Positions 20,773-30,559 of a stretch of 37,349 nt of DNA are shown piece after piece. Origin of the DNA: a virus. Below the pieces are notes generated by a model. It had not been told where the DNA came from. It ran no database searches and worked only from the letters and a program-made list of their open reading frames with translations. A program made the translations under genes and the position numbers. Numbering within the stretch: position 1 is the stretch's first letter; every line of letters begins with the position of its first letter. The stretch lies in IMG/VR virus record IMGVR_UViG_3300003690_000109, positions 1-37,349 of that record; one strand, 5' to 3'.

Positions 20773-23746
20773 CGGGCTCTCCTATAAATTCTGGGTTCAC
20801 ATCGTTGACCAAGTCGGTGATGCCAGGCAGCACGACCGAGGACAGGCCGGCGAAGGCGATGACCTGGCTGATCAGCCTGTCTTTGTTGACCAGCTCCTTG
20901 AGGAACTCGGCGAAGGCCGGGGCGTCGGCCTTCACCACATCGGGGTTCCTCATAAACTGCGAGGTGCTGTCGGCGAACAGCTCGGACGGCTGGTGCAAAT
21001 ACCCCAAGGTCAAGTCCCTCGATTTCTGGGCGTCTCCGATATGATCAATCGATGGCACCCTCTCCGCATATTCCCAGGTGCCTGGCCTCGCCGTGCGGCT
21101 CAAGTACTCCATGTCGTCCATGACTTCAGAAGCCATGTTCTTGGCATCTCTGCCGGTAGCACCGACGCTATCAAAGAAGGCCAGGAGATCATCGAAGAGC
21201 TGATCCCTCAAAAACATCACGGCCTCTTCACCGCTGCCCAAATCCATTTCGATCCCGTAAGAAACGACATCTTGCCTCGTCTGATCCTTCGAGAGGAAGC
21301 CCCGGCGGAGCTGCTCGGTTCTGAATGTAATGATGTGACCGATCTCATGGGCCAGGGTGGTGCGGAACTCGCCGGCAGGGATCAGGGGATTAAGCTCGAG
21401 CATGATCTTGCCACCGAGGGCCTCGCCAGCATTGACACTGATACCACCCAAGACATCCATCCGCATGGTGCGGATCGGAGGGACGTCGATCTCATCAGCC
21501 AGGACGCGAGCCACCGTGCTGATCTCTGGGATCGTCGTGATCATCTCGGGATCGATGAAGACCAGAGGCTGAAGCTCGACACCATCGACGGTGTGCGTCG
21601 GCAGCGCCTCATCGCGGAAAACACCATAGTTTTCGAGCTCGGTGCGAAGGCGATCCTTGATGCGCTCGGGTGCCAGCGATCCTCTCTGGAAGGCTGTCAG
21701 CTTCTGCTCGTTCTCGGCAATAAACTTCTCGAGCTCTGGCGTCATCGCCGTGCCACCCTCATCGACTATGACATCGGGGCCGGCAGTTAGAGTGTCGGGG
21801 TCTAGCGGCCCTCCTTGTCCTTCGGGGCCGATGGCATTGGCTTCAGACCGCGCTCCTCGAGCGCCGCTGCGAGCTGCGCTCCCAGGCGAAAGGCTTCGGC
21901 TCTGTCCTCCAGGGTTCTGAATCCCCTCGACGAACCGTCTGATTTCGGCTTCTCGCTCGGTGAGGACTTTTCTGTAATCTCTGACATTATCTATATCCAT
22001 TCCTTTTCTGACTTGGTTGAAGGCCCAGAGCGCCGCCTGGGTTTCCCTCGGCGTCCACCCCATCTCGTTGGCGACCTTGGTCACCACCCTCTGGCCCTCG
22101 ATGACCTGGCGCATGGTCGGCTGGCTGACGCCGAAGAGGAGCTGGGCCATGTGACGATCCATGACGACGGCCTCATGCGATCCACGCATCGCCTCTACGA
22201 AATCCGGTATTTTCTTGCCGGCGAAGAACGTCTCGCCGCCGACTGCGTCAGGCGATGGCGGCTTGCCGGCGACCTGTCTGGGGCTCGCCGATCTCGGCGC
22301 CGGTCCACGCTCGCCGACCAGGCGCTGGAGGTTGTTGACGACGCCGACCAGGAGCCCCTGGCCCTCGAGACTGTCGCCGTTCTTGATCGTCTGGTAGGCC
22401 CTGAGAGCTCGGTCGATGTTTTCATCCACCGATGCTTGCTGGCTGGTGATGGCGACGATGTCGTTGAAGAGCTGCATATCGTCACCGAAGATGTTCTCCA
22501 TGATCGGGCGGTGAACCTCATACCACTGGCGATAGTCCTTGCCGGCGACAGCATCGGAGAGAAGCTGCGACATCGAGCGCCTCACCCTCGGCGCCTTGGG
22601 ATCGCGAGGCAGTACCGGGAAGTCACCGACCTGGACAGAGCCAGATACGGTGGAGGGAGCGCCCCGGTCGAGGTTGGTCAGGGGAACGTGCAGCGGCGTG
22701 TCGACTTCGACACCGGCTTCACCTGGCAGCAGTTCCACTTCGCTGCCCAGCTCGGCCTCGAGCTCGATCTCTCGCTGGAGCTCGGGGATTTCATCGGGAT
22801 CGACGTTTGGATTGTCGGTGAAGTCCTCACCAGCTCGCACTCTTTTCTTCAGGTCGGCGCGAGCTTGCCTCATGGCGATCTGGCTTGCCCTCGGCATGGC
22901 GCCTGTCTCATCTGCCAGGAACCGCCCGAGTGTTTCAATCGCCCTGGCCTTGAGCTCGGGGTTGGCGCGAAGAAAGATGACGGCCTCGATGATGCCATCG
23001 ATCGCGACGCCGAGGATGCTGCCCTCGAGAGCTGCGATCAGGCGAACCCGCAGCCGCTCGGTGGCGGTGGCGTCGGTGTCGGCCTTGGCGTCGAAGAACT
23101 CGAGCAGCTCGGGAACGATGCTGATGCCATGCTGCTCCTCGACCTCCTTCAGCATCGAGATCATGGTGCCGCCGGCGGGATCAAAGAGAAGGTCGGCGAT
23201 GGCGCCCGACCTGGTGGCCGAGACGATCCTCTGTAGGGCGTTGGCGCCGCCCATGCCGCCGGTCGCGATGAACGGAGCGAAGAAAGCGATCGTGCCTCGG
23301 AAGAACGCCTCGGTGCCACTGCCACCAGGCGGGATCGGATCGGGGAGTTGGACGCCGCCACGTTTGCCGGCAGCTCGCTGCTCCTTGCGCTTGGCGAGGG
23401 TGTCCTCGGCGGAGATAAAGCTGCCTGTGTCGATGTCAAAGGACGGCAGGGGAACGCCCTTCTCTCTCAAAGCGTCTCCGAAGTCCGTACCCAGGCCGAC
23501 CAAATCATTCATGGCATCCCTGATGCCGCCGAAGACGGCGCTGCCGGTGGCTCGCATGAAGCCTTGGGCATCCTCGGCGGTGGCGCTATCGGAGCTGGGG
23601 CCGGCCATCGATCGCTCGCCGAGGGCGTCCTCCGCCGGCACGACCTCGACCTGGATGCCTTCAGGCGTGAGGAACGTCGAGCCTGGCAAGCCGGTCAGCC
23701 TGGCGTCTTCCTTGGCCTGGAAATAATCTTGCATCTGATCGGTCAT
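20762..23746 (-). CDS. Internal virion protein with zinc metallopeptidase domain
   Basis: A 994-residue virion core protein. Hydrophobic/amphipathic parts occur near 145-170 (TEAFFRGTIAFFAPFIATGG). Around 508-600 is a region (FFAGKKIPDFVEAMRGSHEA, VVMDRHMAQLLFG, EMGWTPRETQAALWAFNQVR) like a helical domain found in several phage ejection proteins. At 797-806 is LAHEIGHII, an HExxH zinc motif (His800, Glu801, His804), and about 120 residues later PSELFADS gives a likely third ligand, Glu922. This is a zincin peptidase layout, as in phage-injected polyvalent proteins. It may mature virion proteins or cleave host targets after entry. Overlaps its neighbours at both ends. Confidence 0.72.
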   Translation of the reverse strand: MTDQMQDYFQAKEDARLTGLPGSTFLTPEGIQVEVVPAEDALGERSMAGPSSDSATAEDAQGFMRATGSAVFGGIRDAMNDLVGLGTDFGDALREKGVPLPSFDIDTGSFISAEDTLAKRKEQRAAGKRGGVQLPDPIPPGGSGTEAFFRGTIAFFAPFIATGGMGGANALQRIVSATRSGAIADLLFDPAGGTMISMLKEVEEQHGISIVPELLEFFDAKADTDATATERLRVRLIAALEGSILGVAIDGIIEAVIFLRANPELKARAIETLGRFLADETGAMPRASQIAMRQARADLKKRVRAGEDFTDNPNVDPDEIPELQREIELEAELGSEVELLPGEAGVEVDTPLHVPLTNLDRGAPSTVSGSVQVGDFPVLPRDPKAPRVRRSMSQLLSDAVAGKDYRQWYEVHRPIMENIFGDDMQLFNDIVAITSQQASVDENIDRALRAYQTIKNGDSLEGQGLLVGVVNNLQRLVGERGPAPRSASPRQVAGKPPSPDAVGGETFFAGKKIPDFVEAMRGSHEAVVMDRHMAQLLFGVSQPTMRQVIEGQRVVTKVANEMGWTPRETQAALWAFNQVRKGMDIDNVRDYRKVLTEREAEIRRFVEGIQNPGGQSRSLSPGSAARSGARGARSEANAIGPEGQGGPLDPDTLTAGPDVIVDEGGTAMTPELEKFIAENEQKLTAFQRGSLAPERIKDRLRTELENYGVFRDEALPTHTVDGVELQPLVFIDPEMITTIPEISTVARVLADEIDVPPIRTMRMDVLGGISVNAGEALGGKIMLELNPLIPAGEFRTTLAHEIGHIITFRTEQLRRGFLSKDQTRQDVVSYGIEMDLGSGEEAVMFLRDQLFDDLLAFFDSVGATGRDAKNMASEVMDDMEYLSRTARPGTWEYAERVPSIDHIGDAQKSRDLTLGYLHQPSELFADSTSQFMRNPDVVKADAPAFAEFLKELVNKDRLISQVIAFAGLSSVVLPGITDLVNDVNPEFIGEPDGG

Positions 23747-25512
23747 TGCATTGCCTCGAGGGCTTCCATTGCTTTGATGCCATTCCTGATGATGCCGCGA
23801 TCAAGCTCGCTGTGCTTCAGACCGCCCCTCCAACTGCCCGATTTCTCATTGAAGGCATTTATCAGGCCCTCGAGGCCGGCTGCTTTCTGATCTGGTGTGA
23901 CCAATCGCATGGCTTTATTGACCTGGGTCTGGAGCCCCACCCTCTTGGAAGCGTTCTCGGCATCCTCGACCTTGCCGATCATTTTGATGACGATGTCGGT
24001 CGGATCAAAGTCGAGGCCTTTATCTTCTGCATTCCGCCTGGCCTTGATCAGTTCCTTCTGGAAGCGGATGTATTTGTTCCTGGCAATGGCCTGGCGCGGC
24101 GAGAGCTGCGACTGCGGCGTCTGGAGGTCTGGCTGGAAATGCGCCAGAGCTTCATCCTCGGCACTCCTCATCAGGCTATTGGTTTGCGTCTCGAGGGAGA
24201 GGTAGTAGTCGCCCTTGGTTGCTGGCGTCAGCCGGCTGTTAGCGATCGCATTGTGGGTCAGGTTGCGGCGCGATCGCAGCGTATCGAGATTCTCGATGTC
24301 GGGCTGGCTGTCGGCGACGACGACGGCGCCGGCGACGATGTCCTCGGTCATGTCAGCGGCCTTGTCGGGATCGACCGTCTCCATGAGATCGCGAGCCGTA
24401 GTCATCACCTCGACGTCGTTTGTCCTGAACCCTCGAGAGAAGTCCGAGGTAGCCTGGTCGAGGATGATCTTGTTCTCTTTCTTGGTGATGTTGTCCTCGA
24501 GCTGCTGGGTGTTCGCCAGGGCGTTGGCCTGGTCGAGCAAGGCCTTTCTTCCTTCCGCCTTCTCCTCTGGGTTCATGCTCTTGAAGATCGCCCTCAATCT
24601 CGGCGGCAGCTTATTCTGCTGGAGCTGTCGGATCGGGCCGGTCGGGTCTTCGCTGAACTCGGGGCTGGCGGCGTATTCACTGAACACCGCGACCTTGGCC
24701 TTGCTGATCTCCTTGGCAGCTCGGGTCAGGGTGCTCTTTATCTTGGTTTCGTTGTGGCCCCCGAGCACGAGGGTGGAGCGCAGCCGCTCGAACTGCACCG
24801 AGAGCTTCTCGTTGAGCGTCGGCGTCTCCGATCCGTCGATGTTGGGCTCACCATCATGGGCGAAGATGATGTCCTTCATGCTCGAGACGATCGTGTTCAC
24901 GTTTTCCAGGGCTGCGTTCTTCCTGGCCTTGAGCTCCCTGGTGGCAAAGTTGCGGGAGAAGGTGAGCACCTGGCTGTTCGCCGCGAGAGCCAGGGACGAC
25001 TGTATCTTCGCCGACGAGCTCGGTGAGATCGCCAGCAGCGCCTGGGTGTGATCCTGAACGGCCTGGTCGAGCATCAGACCGAAGGTGCCAGGCGTCATGT
25101 TGGGATCGGCAGCAGCCTGGAGGGTGATATCGGTCAGTGCCTTGCGGCCCACCATCTCGAAGCGATCCTCGATGACGGCAAGGGCGCCTTTGCGAGCTGC
25201 CTGTTCGACGATGCTGATCGAGCCGGGATCGCCAGGCAGATCGGCTGCGGTGATCGGCTTGCCGGCCAGGCGAGCTGCCTCGATCTGCTCGACGGTTGGC
25301 GCGGTGAAGGCGCCGATCGTGGCACCCCTGCTCTTGGCACCAGGTATCGCGGCCTTGTTGAGGAAAGCAGATACCCGATCCGCCTGGGCGCTCTGCTGTG
25401 CGAAGGCCCTCTCTTGCACCTGGCTGACCAGGTCGGTCTTGTTCACATCGACGGGACCGATGGAGATCGGCGCGACGGTGGCCTTCGGGTCAAGTACGGG
25501 GAGCCTAGCCAT
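23743..25512 (-). CDS. Internal virion protein, gp15-like
   Basis: A 589-residue, almost entirely helical protein rich in Ala, Gln and charged residues (VEQAARKGALAVIEDRFEM, TLTRAAKEISKAKVAVFSEY, KGDYYLSLETQTNSLMRSA). Pro-rich N-terminus (LPVLDPKATVAPISIGPV). No enzyme motif. Order and size correspond to the second core protein of T7-like virions (gp15), which with its neighbours forms the ejected tube. Its ATG shares a base with the upstream stop (TAATG), and its stop overlaps the next ATG. Confidence 0.65.
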   Translation of the reverse strand: MARLPVLDPKATVAPISIGPVDVNKTDLVSQVQERAFAQQSAQADRVSAFLNKAAIPGAKSRGATIGAFTAPTVEQIEAARLAGKPITAADLPGDPGSISIVEQAARKGALAVIEDRFEMVGRKALTDITLQAAADPNMTPGTFGLMLDQAVQDHTQALLAISPSSSAKIQSSLALAANSQVLTFSRNFATRELKARKNAALENVNTIVSSMKDIIFAHDGEPNIDGSETPTLNEKLSVQFERLRSTLVLGGHNETKIKSTLTRAAKEISKAKVAVFSEYAASPEFSEDPTGPIRQLQQNKLPPRLRAIFKSMNPEEKAEGRKALLDQANALANTQQLEDNITKKENKIILDQATSDFSRGFRTNDVEVMTTARDLMETVDPDKAADMTEDIVAGAVVVADSQPDIENLDTLRSRRNLTHNAIANSRLTPATKGDYYLSLETQTNSLMRSAEDEALAHFQPDLQTPQSQLSPRQAIARNKYIRFQKELIKARRNAEDKGLDFDPTDIVIKMIGKVEDAENASKRVGLQTQVNKAMRLVTPDQKAAGLEGLINAFNEKSGSWRGGLKHSELDRGIIRNGIKAMEALEAMQ

Positions 25513-26165
25513 TATATCCTCTGGATCGCATTAGACGTCGTTCCGAAGCCTTGGAACTGGAACGGCGCCGGATTGAAGGTATTGCCGAAGGACGGAAGGC
25601 CCGAGGGGATGGCGCCGGCCCCTGTGGCACCACTGGCACCGCTGGCGGCGCCGGCGGTGGCTGGCGTCGATGCACCAAAGCCGCCGAGAGCTCCGAACTG
25701 GAAGACGCCGGTGCCGATCGTGAACAGGGCCGAGGTAATGCCGGCGGTGCGAGCTGCACCGGCTGCGGCGAAGGCTTGAGCAGCCTGGAACTCGAATTGC
25801 CTGGCCTGGAAGTTGGCAACCAGGCGGGTGATGACGGCGTTCTCTTTGGAGACGACGACGTTCAGGCCACCGACGTTGAGGGTCTTATTCTTGGCGCCCA
25901 ACGCATTGCCGGTGAAGGCGTCCACGTTGCCGGCGCCGGCGACCGCAGTCACCCTCGCCAGGTTCTCGAGGATCGCTTGCAGACCGTTGACGGCCTCTCG
26001 CTTCGACTTGAGGGCCTCTTGCCGACCGCGCAGCCTGGTGAAGTCGGCCTGGACAAGCAGCCCCTGGCCTCGGGCGATGAGCTGGTTGGCCTGGGCCTGG
26101 CCCTGCCTGATCTGGCCGAGGGCGCTGACAGCCGAAAAGGCTAGAGCTGCTGTTGCTAGGGTCAT
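25512..26165 (-). CDS. Internal virion protein, gp14-like
   Basis: A 217-residue protein that starts with a hydrophobic helix (TLATAALAFSAVSALGQI) followed by a long Gln/Ala/Arg helix (QGQAQANQLIARGQGLLVQ). A second helical part comes next (FQARQFEFQAAQAFAAAG, ITSALFTIGTGVFQFG), and the tail is rich in Gly, Ala, Pro and Phe. This size and layout match gp14-type core proteins that enter the outer membrane during ejection. It lies between the tail nozzle gene and the gp15-like gene, coupled to both by overlaps. Confidence 0.68.
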   Translation of the reverse strand: MTLATAALAFSAVSALGQIRQGQAQANQLIARGQGLLVQADFTRLRGRQEALKSKREAVNGLQAILENLARVTAVAGAGNVDAFTGNALGAKNKTLNVGGLNVVVSKENAVITRLVANFQARQFEFQAAQAFAAAGAARTAGITSALFTIGTGVFQFGALGGFGASTPATAGAASGASGATGAGAIPSGLPSFGNTFNPAPFQFQGFGTTSNAIQRI

Positions 26166-29044
26166 TGTCCGACGCTCACTGTGTAATCAAGGGCGAGGAG
26201 GGTGAAGAAGAGCGGTGCATCCTGGGTGAACTCGACCTGGCCCTTTAGATCGTAGCCGAGGAAGGGGCCGGCCTGTTTGGTGCCGGTGAAGAACGCCACG
26301 CCGCTATCGAAGGCATCGACGTCGAAGCGGCGGAACGGCACGATCTCGCCGTTGATGGTCAGGTTCTGGGTATCGTTGAGCAGAGCACTCACCTTGATGA
26401 TCCGCTTTTTGAAGCCGGTCACCGGCCCCGAAGGCAATCGCGTCTCGACCGGCATGGTGCGCCCGTATGGTGTGGTGGTGACCTTGTCATCGTTCAGATC
26501 ATCGACAAAGGTCGGATAACTAAGGCCGACCTCGACATAGGTGAAGGCCGGCCTGTCCAAGGTGATCGAACCGGAGGTCACCGTCTTGTCGGCCTGGCTG
26601 CTGTCGTCGGAAACCACCTTGACCGTCTCAGCCTCAAGATGGGATAAATCATCGAGCTTTGTCACGCTCGTAAACGTGATGACAGCATTGTCTGCCGGGG
26701 AACTGTCCAAAGCCGCCGAAAGCGTTAGTGTACTTTCCGTAGATGATAATGTCGTTGCCGCAGTTATCGTATAGCTGCCGACGACGCCGGCAATGGTGAA
26801 GGTATCTTTAGCTTGAGGTTGAACGGTGAACCCATCGACGACCAGGGTGGTGCCGGTCTGGCTGGCGCCATCGGCCAGAGTGGTGCCGTAGGCCGGCGGG
26901 AGAGTTTGCTGCGAGGCGTCGGTAGTGTAGTTGTCGTCGAAGGCTTCGAGATAATAGACGGTAGATGTGCCACCAGTGAAATCGGTGACAGTCAGCCGGG
27001 TATTATCGGAACTAGTAACGGAGGTATTGTCGCCGCCGCCTATATCCCTGGTCACAGTTATCACCGGCGTACCGGCTCCAGGGTTGGGCGCCGAGAACCC
27101 GCTGACGGCATTAATCCCGAGGACGCCACCAGTGCCAACCGCTATATTATCTGCCACATCGTCATTTGTTCGCGATCCACCTACACTGAACTCGAGTGCG
27201 CCAGCGGGATCGTCCGCGGTGGCCGTCATGGTAGTGGATACGCCGGCGTTGGTCGAAAATGTAATAGTGCTTCCAACGGCGATATTAGCCGCATCGCTGA
27301 CCGTGATAGTGCAAGTTGCTTTTAATGGAAGAGTCCGCTTGCAGACGGCATAAACGACCGGCGTGTCGGCCTCATCGACGCCGATGTCGATGAAAGTCCC
27401 CTCGGTCGTCCAGAGCGCCGGCGCGATAACATTCTGGGATCGGAGGATCGACCAGGCCGCAATCGAGCCCAGCAGGGTGCCGGTGCCACCGTTCAGGACA
27501 AGCAGCAGATCGCCTTCATCGACGTTGGTCCCGCGACGCATCACCAGCCTGGTCGGCTGCTGGAGAAGATGCGAGCTCAAGAGGCTGATGTCGTTGGAGG
27601 TGAACGAGCCCTCGAGATCGGAGAAGATCAGTTCCCTGACGGCCTTGCCGCCGCGCTGCACATACAAGGTGCCGCCCTCGGTGGACTGCGGCCTGATCCC
27701 GGTCGCCGATCCTCGCCTGGTCGCCGGCTTGAACAAGAACGACGTCGGTGTCAGCGGCTCGCCCTCGAGCTGTGGCACGGTGAACTCGGTGCCGGTGGTG
27801 AAGCACTGGAACTCGCGGCCCGATATGACAGCGGTGACGGCGTTGACCTGGTCGGTGTCGATCGTCGCCTCGAGGCCCTCATCATCGAGGGCCTGGCCGG
27901 GATCGAAGTCGAAGAAGAACCCAACCCTCGATCCCCAGACCGTCGTCGGCAGGGACTTTGAGCCGCCGACCAAAAGCCTTCCCTCGTGGAATGTCGCTGT
28001 CCGAGGCCAACCCCTCGTCGTTGACCAGGCGTCCCGATAACCCTGCTCGAGCGTCCAATCGCCTGACGGGATCGCGTCGTCATCGAAGAAGGGAGAGATC
28101 GTCACGACCTTGATGACGGTCGTGCTCTCGATCTCGAGAATGCGAGCTTCGCCGATCCCGCTGCCGCTGTCGAATATATGCTGCCCGACCTGGCTGGTGA
28201 CGGTGAAGACAGAGGTACTGTCTGGGTTGGTGCCCCAGGCGACAGATATCGTCGCCACCTTGCTGGAGCCGACATAGTCGGAGATGATCCTCTCCTGGCC
28301 GGAGCCGGTGCCGCTCTGAATAATCACCGAGGAACCGTTGAAGATGTCGTTGGTCGCCGAGGCCGATGCGTCGAGAGTAATCGTCGTCGATGCACCGGCT
28401 TGGGCGGTGCCATCTCGACCATCGTGAAAAACCGCTGCACTCGCCGTGAGGTCAACCTTGCCATCGGTCGCAGACGGGGTCAGGGTCACCGCTGGCAGCG
28501 TCTTGGTCGAGGTAAAGAGGTTGCGAGGGATGTTGTCCCAGGCAATATCGATGACCGTCCAGGTCGTATCGTTGGCGCCGCGCTGTATCTTGAGGGATTG
28601 CATATCCTCGTGGAACAACAGCAGGGTGTCGGCGCTCTGCGTCCACCACAGATCGGAGAGGACGGCGGAGGTGACGCCATCGGTGACACCAGAGACGCTA
28701 GAACTGACGTCGAGGTAATCATCGCCGGTGGCGTTGATGTTTGTTTGCAAGACGCCGGCCTTGAAGATGTACATCCTGGTGCCGACAAACAGCATCATAT
28801 AGGTCTGGGTGGTGGAGAAGCTGAAGCCGACCAGGGCGACACCGCTTTGAGGGGTTGCTGCTGACGGGATCAGAAACTTGAACGGGAGGCCAGGCCGATT
28901 GTCCACGGTGCCTCGAGGATTGATGATGACGTTCCGAGCTCGCTCGAGGGCGCTCTCGTACTGCTGAAGATCAAGACGGCCTCGCAGCTCGGGATTGATT
29001 TCCCCGACGGTGAAATTGGTCTGCAATTTAACTGTCCGAGACAT
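26162..29044 (-). CDS. Tail tube protein B / nozzle (stabilisation) protein
   Basis: A 960-residue protein from ATG 29044 (MSRTVKLQTNFTVGEINP); the longer open frame to 29236 only shadows the neighbour. The N-terminal signature FTVGEINPELRGRLDLQQYE, then NVIINPRGTVDNRPG, is shared by podovirus nozzle or stabilisation proteins. The body is beta-rich with propeller-like repeats (TFHEGRLLVGGSKSLPTTVW, GTEFTVPQLEGEPL). A Thr/Ser/Gly-rich insert at about 620-760 (NPGAGTPVITVTRDIGGGD) looks like an added surface domain. It forms the tube end below gp11-like protein. Its ATG shares a base with the upstream stop. Confidence 0.75.
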   Translation of the reverse strand: MSRTVKLQTNFTVGEINPELRGRLDLQQYESALERARNVIINPRGTVDNRPGLPFKFLIPSAATPQSGVALVGFSFSTTQTYMMLFVGTRMYIFKAGVLQTNINATGDDYLDVSSSVSGVTDGVTSAVLSDLWWTQSADTLLLFHEDMQSLKIQRGANDTTWTVIDIAWDNIPRNLFTSTKTLPAVTLTPSATDGKVDLTASAAVFHDGRDGTAQAGASTTITLDASASATNDIFNGSSVIIQSGTGSGQERIISDYVGSSKVATISVAWGTNPDSTSVFTVTSQVGQHIFDSGSGIGEARILEIESTTVIKVVTISPFFDDDAIPSGDWTLEQGYRDAWSTTRGWPRTATFHEGRLLVGGSKSLPTTVWGSRVGFFFDFDPGQALDDEGLEATIDTDQVNAVTAVISGREFQCFTTGTEFTVPQLEGEPLTPTSFLFKPATRRGSATGIRPQSTEGGTLYVQRGGKAVRELIFSDLEGSFTSNDISLLSSHLLQQPTRLVMRRGTNVDEGDLLLVLNGGTGTLLGSIAAWSILRSQNVIAPALWTTEGTFIDIGVDEADTPVVYAVCKRTLPLKATCTITVSDAANIAVGSTITFSTNAGVSTTMTATADDPAGALEFSVGGSRTNDDVADNIAVGTGGVLGINAVSGFSAPNPGAGTPVITVTRDIGGGDNTSVTSSDNTRLTVTDFTGGTSTVYYLEAFDDNYTTDASQQTLPPAYGTTLADGASQTGTTLVVDGFTVQPQAKDTFTIAGVVGSYTITAATTLSSTESTLTLSAALDSSPADNAVITFTSVTKLDDLSHLEAETVKVVSDDSSQADKTVTSGSITLDRPAFTYVEVGLSYPTFVDDLNDDKVTTTPYGRTMPVETRLPSGPVTGFKKRIIKVSALLNDTQNLTINGEIVPFRRFDVDAFDSGVAFFTGTKQAGPFLGYDLKGQVEFTQDAPLFFTLLALDYTVSVGQ

Positions 29045-29673
29045 TATCTGAGAGTCTGTCGGGCATCGATGAGCGGGTAGTCGGAGATGAACTCGGTCGG
29101 CGTTCCCTGGCCGTCGATCGTCGCCGCCTGGCGGAAAAAGCCGCCGCGACCACCCTCGGCGGGATTGCCGATGGCGATGCGTTCCCAATGTTGCGCCTTG
29201 GTGATCTGGTCGGTGATCGGCTCGGCAAGATGCCATGCCATGAAATACTTCAAAAGCTGGATGAAGTAGGTCGGCATTTCCGCCTCGAGGGGAATGAACT
29301 GATAATCGATGACGATCGTCGTCTGTTCAGTAATCAGGTCGTCGCCAAGGATTTCCCAGCCGGCAGTGATCGGCGAGATGCCGATCGCCGTTGAGTTGAA
29401 CACCGCCACCGGGACGCCGGTAAGGCTGTCGGACGGCATTGGGAAACTGTTTGTAAACTCGTTGACAGGATCGCCGATGCTCTCTTGGAGCTGCACCTTC
29501 TTGAGTGCGAAGGCCCATCGGTACATCGCCAACGCCATATCCCTCACTTGAGGGTAAAGGGCCTGGCAGATGCCGGCCCTCACCGTCCCGTCAGTGAACG
29601 ATACAATCTCGGCCTCACCGAGGAGAATTAATGCATGGGAACAAATCTTAACATCTGTATCACCAGCGGCCAT
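29044..29673 (-). CDS. Tail tube protein A (gp11-like adaptor)
   Basis: A 209-residue protein of the head-tail adaptor type: DVKICSHALILLGEAEIVSF, then ALYPQVRDMALAMYRWAFAL, AGWEILGDDLITEQTTIVID and LKYFMAWHLAEPITDQ. The order 'N/HAL..LG..I', 'R...L....W.FA', 'Y.....Y.W' is typical of T7 gp11-like proteins that ring the portal exit. GGGAG lies about 10 bases upstream of ATG 29673. It directly precedes the nozzle gene. Confidence 0.8.
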   Translation of the reverse strand: MAAGDTDVKICSHALILLGEAEIVSFTDGTVRAGICQALYPQVRDMALAMYRWAFALKKVQLQESIGDPVNEFTNSFPMPSDSLTGVPVAVFNSTAIGISPITAGWEILGDDLITEQTTIVIDYQFIPLEAEMPTYFIQLLKYFMAWHLAEPITDQITKAQHWERIAIGNPAEGGRGGFFRQAATIDGQGTPTEFISDYPLIDARQTLR

Positions 29674-29695
29674 TTTGTCATCTCCCTGATCCTAA

Positions 29696-30547
29696 CTAGG
29701 CATTACTGCTCGGGCGAGCGCCTGAGAAGTAAATATAGTCAACAGAGACATCCGTCGCTACGTCAGCGTCGTCTGCACTATTGCCACCAATAAACGGGAT
29801 CAGCAGCGAAGTCGTTGCGACCGCCGTGGTTTCCGTCTTGACCAGGGCGCCGTCGATGTAGAAACGTGCATCGCCTGTCGCATCGACTTCAATCCGTAAC
29901 ACCTGATAAGTGTCGGCGGTCGGGCCAGCCGTATGTTCATCTTCGGCGGCTGAGTTACCAATCGTGCCAGCGTTTTCGGAGCAGAATTGCCATGTCGTCG
30001 TCGCTGTCGCATCGGTGGAGAAAGCGAAGCAGACCGCATTGGTCAACGACAGGCCACCATCAGCAATGGTGCCGCTATTGACTTTGTACAGGCTACGCTC
30101 GGTGGATTCTGCCAGAGTATCCGACAACCCGAAATTCCAGCTTGTGCCGGTAATCTGATCAAAGGAGACACGGCACTCGAAGACGGTCTTGCCCAGGCTG
30201 ACCAGCGAACCCTTCGCCAGAAGGATCAGGCTCAAGACAGAGCCGTCATTGGCCGCGCCAGCGCCACCGGAACCTATATCAACCTTACCTTCGGGAGCGG
30301 TTACGGTCGCCGCGGCGGTCGCGTCGCCATCGGAGCCAGCAAACACGATCCAGTTGTTTGTCGCATCGATCGCCGCATCGAGGAAGTCGTCGAACAACTC
30401 GAAGCGGTAGCGAGGTGTCTCGAAATCCGATGCCGCGAGTCGCTGGGTTTCTTGGTTCTTGCCGTAGATGATGCTGTCGGCGGCGAGAATAGGGCCAGCA
30501 ACCTCATCGATTTCTGAGATTCTGTGTGTCGAAAGTTCGCGAGCCAT
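29696..30547 (-). CDS. Virion surface protein with jelly-roll-like fold
   Basis: A 283-residue protein. The first 45 residues are polar and helical (STHRISEIDEVAGPIL), perhaps an attachment segment. From about residue 48 a beta sandwich is likely: YRFELFDDFLDAAIDATNNW, KTVFECRVSFDQITGTSWNF, LRIEVDATGDARFYIDGALV and VDYIYFSGARP. The 'VLRIE.D..G..RFYIDG.LV' stretch is characteristic of concanavalin-like sheets. It sits between capsid-decorating proteins and the tail adaptor, so it is probably a head decoration or tail-side binding protein. AAGGAA precedes the ATG. Confidence 0.6.
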   Translation of the reverse strand: MARELSTHRISEIDEVAGPILAADSIIYGKNQETQRLAASDFETPRYRFELFDDFLDAAIDATNNWIVFAGSDGDATAAATVTAPEGKVDIGSGGAGAANDGSVLSLILLAKGSLVSLGKTVFECRVSFDQITGTSWNFGLSDTLAESTERSLYKVNSGTIADGGLSLTNAVCFAFSTDATATTTWQFCSENAGTIGNSAAEDEHTAGPTADTYQVLRIEVDATGDARFYIDGALVKTETTAVATTSLLIPFIGGNSADDADVATDVSVDYIYFSGARPSSNA

Positions 30548-30559
30548 ATCAAATATTCC

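Noticed and set aside
21815-23236. Plus-strand frame of 473 codons opposite the metallopeptidase virion protein
   Set aside because: Antisense shadow; the minus strand carries the HExxH protein with overlapping neighbours.
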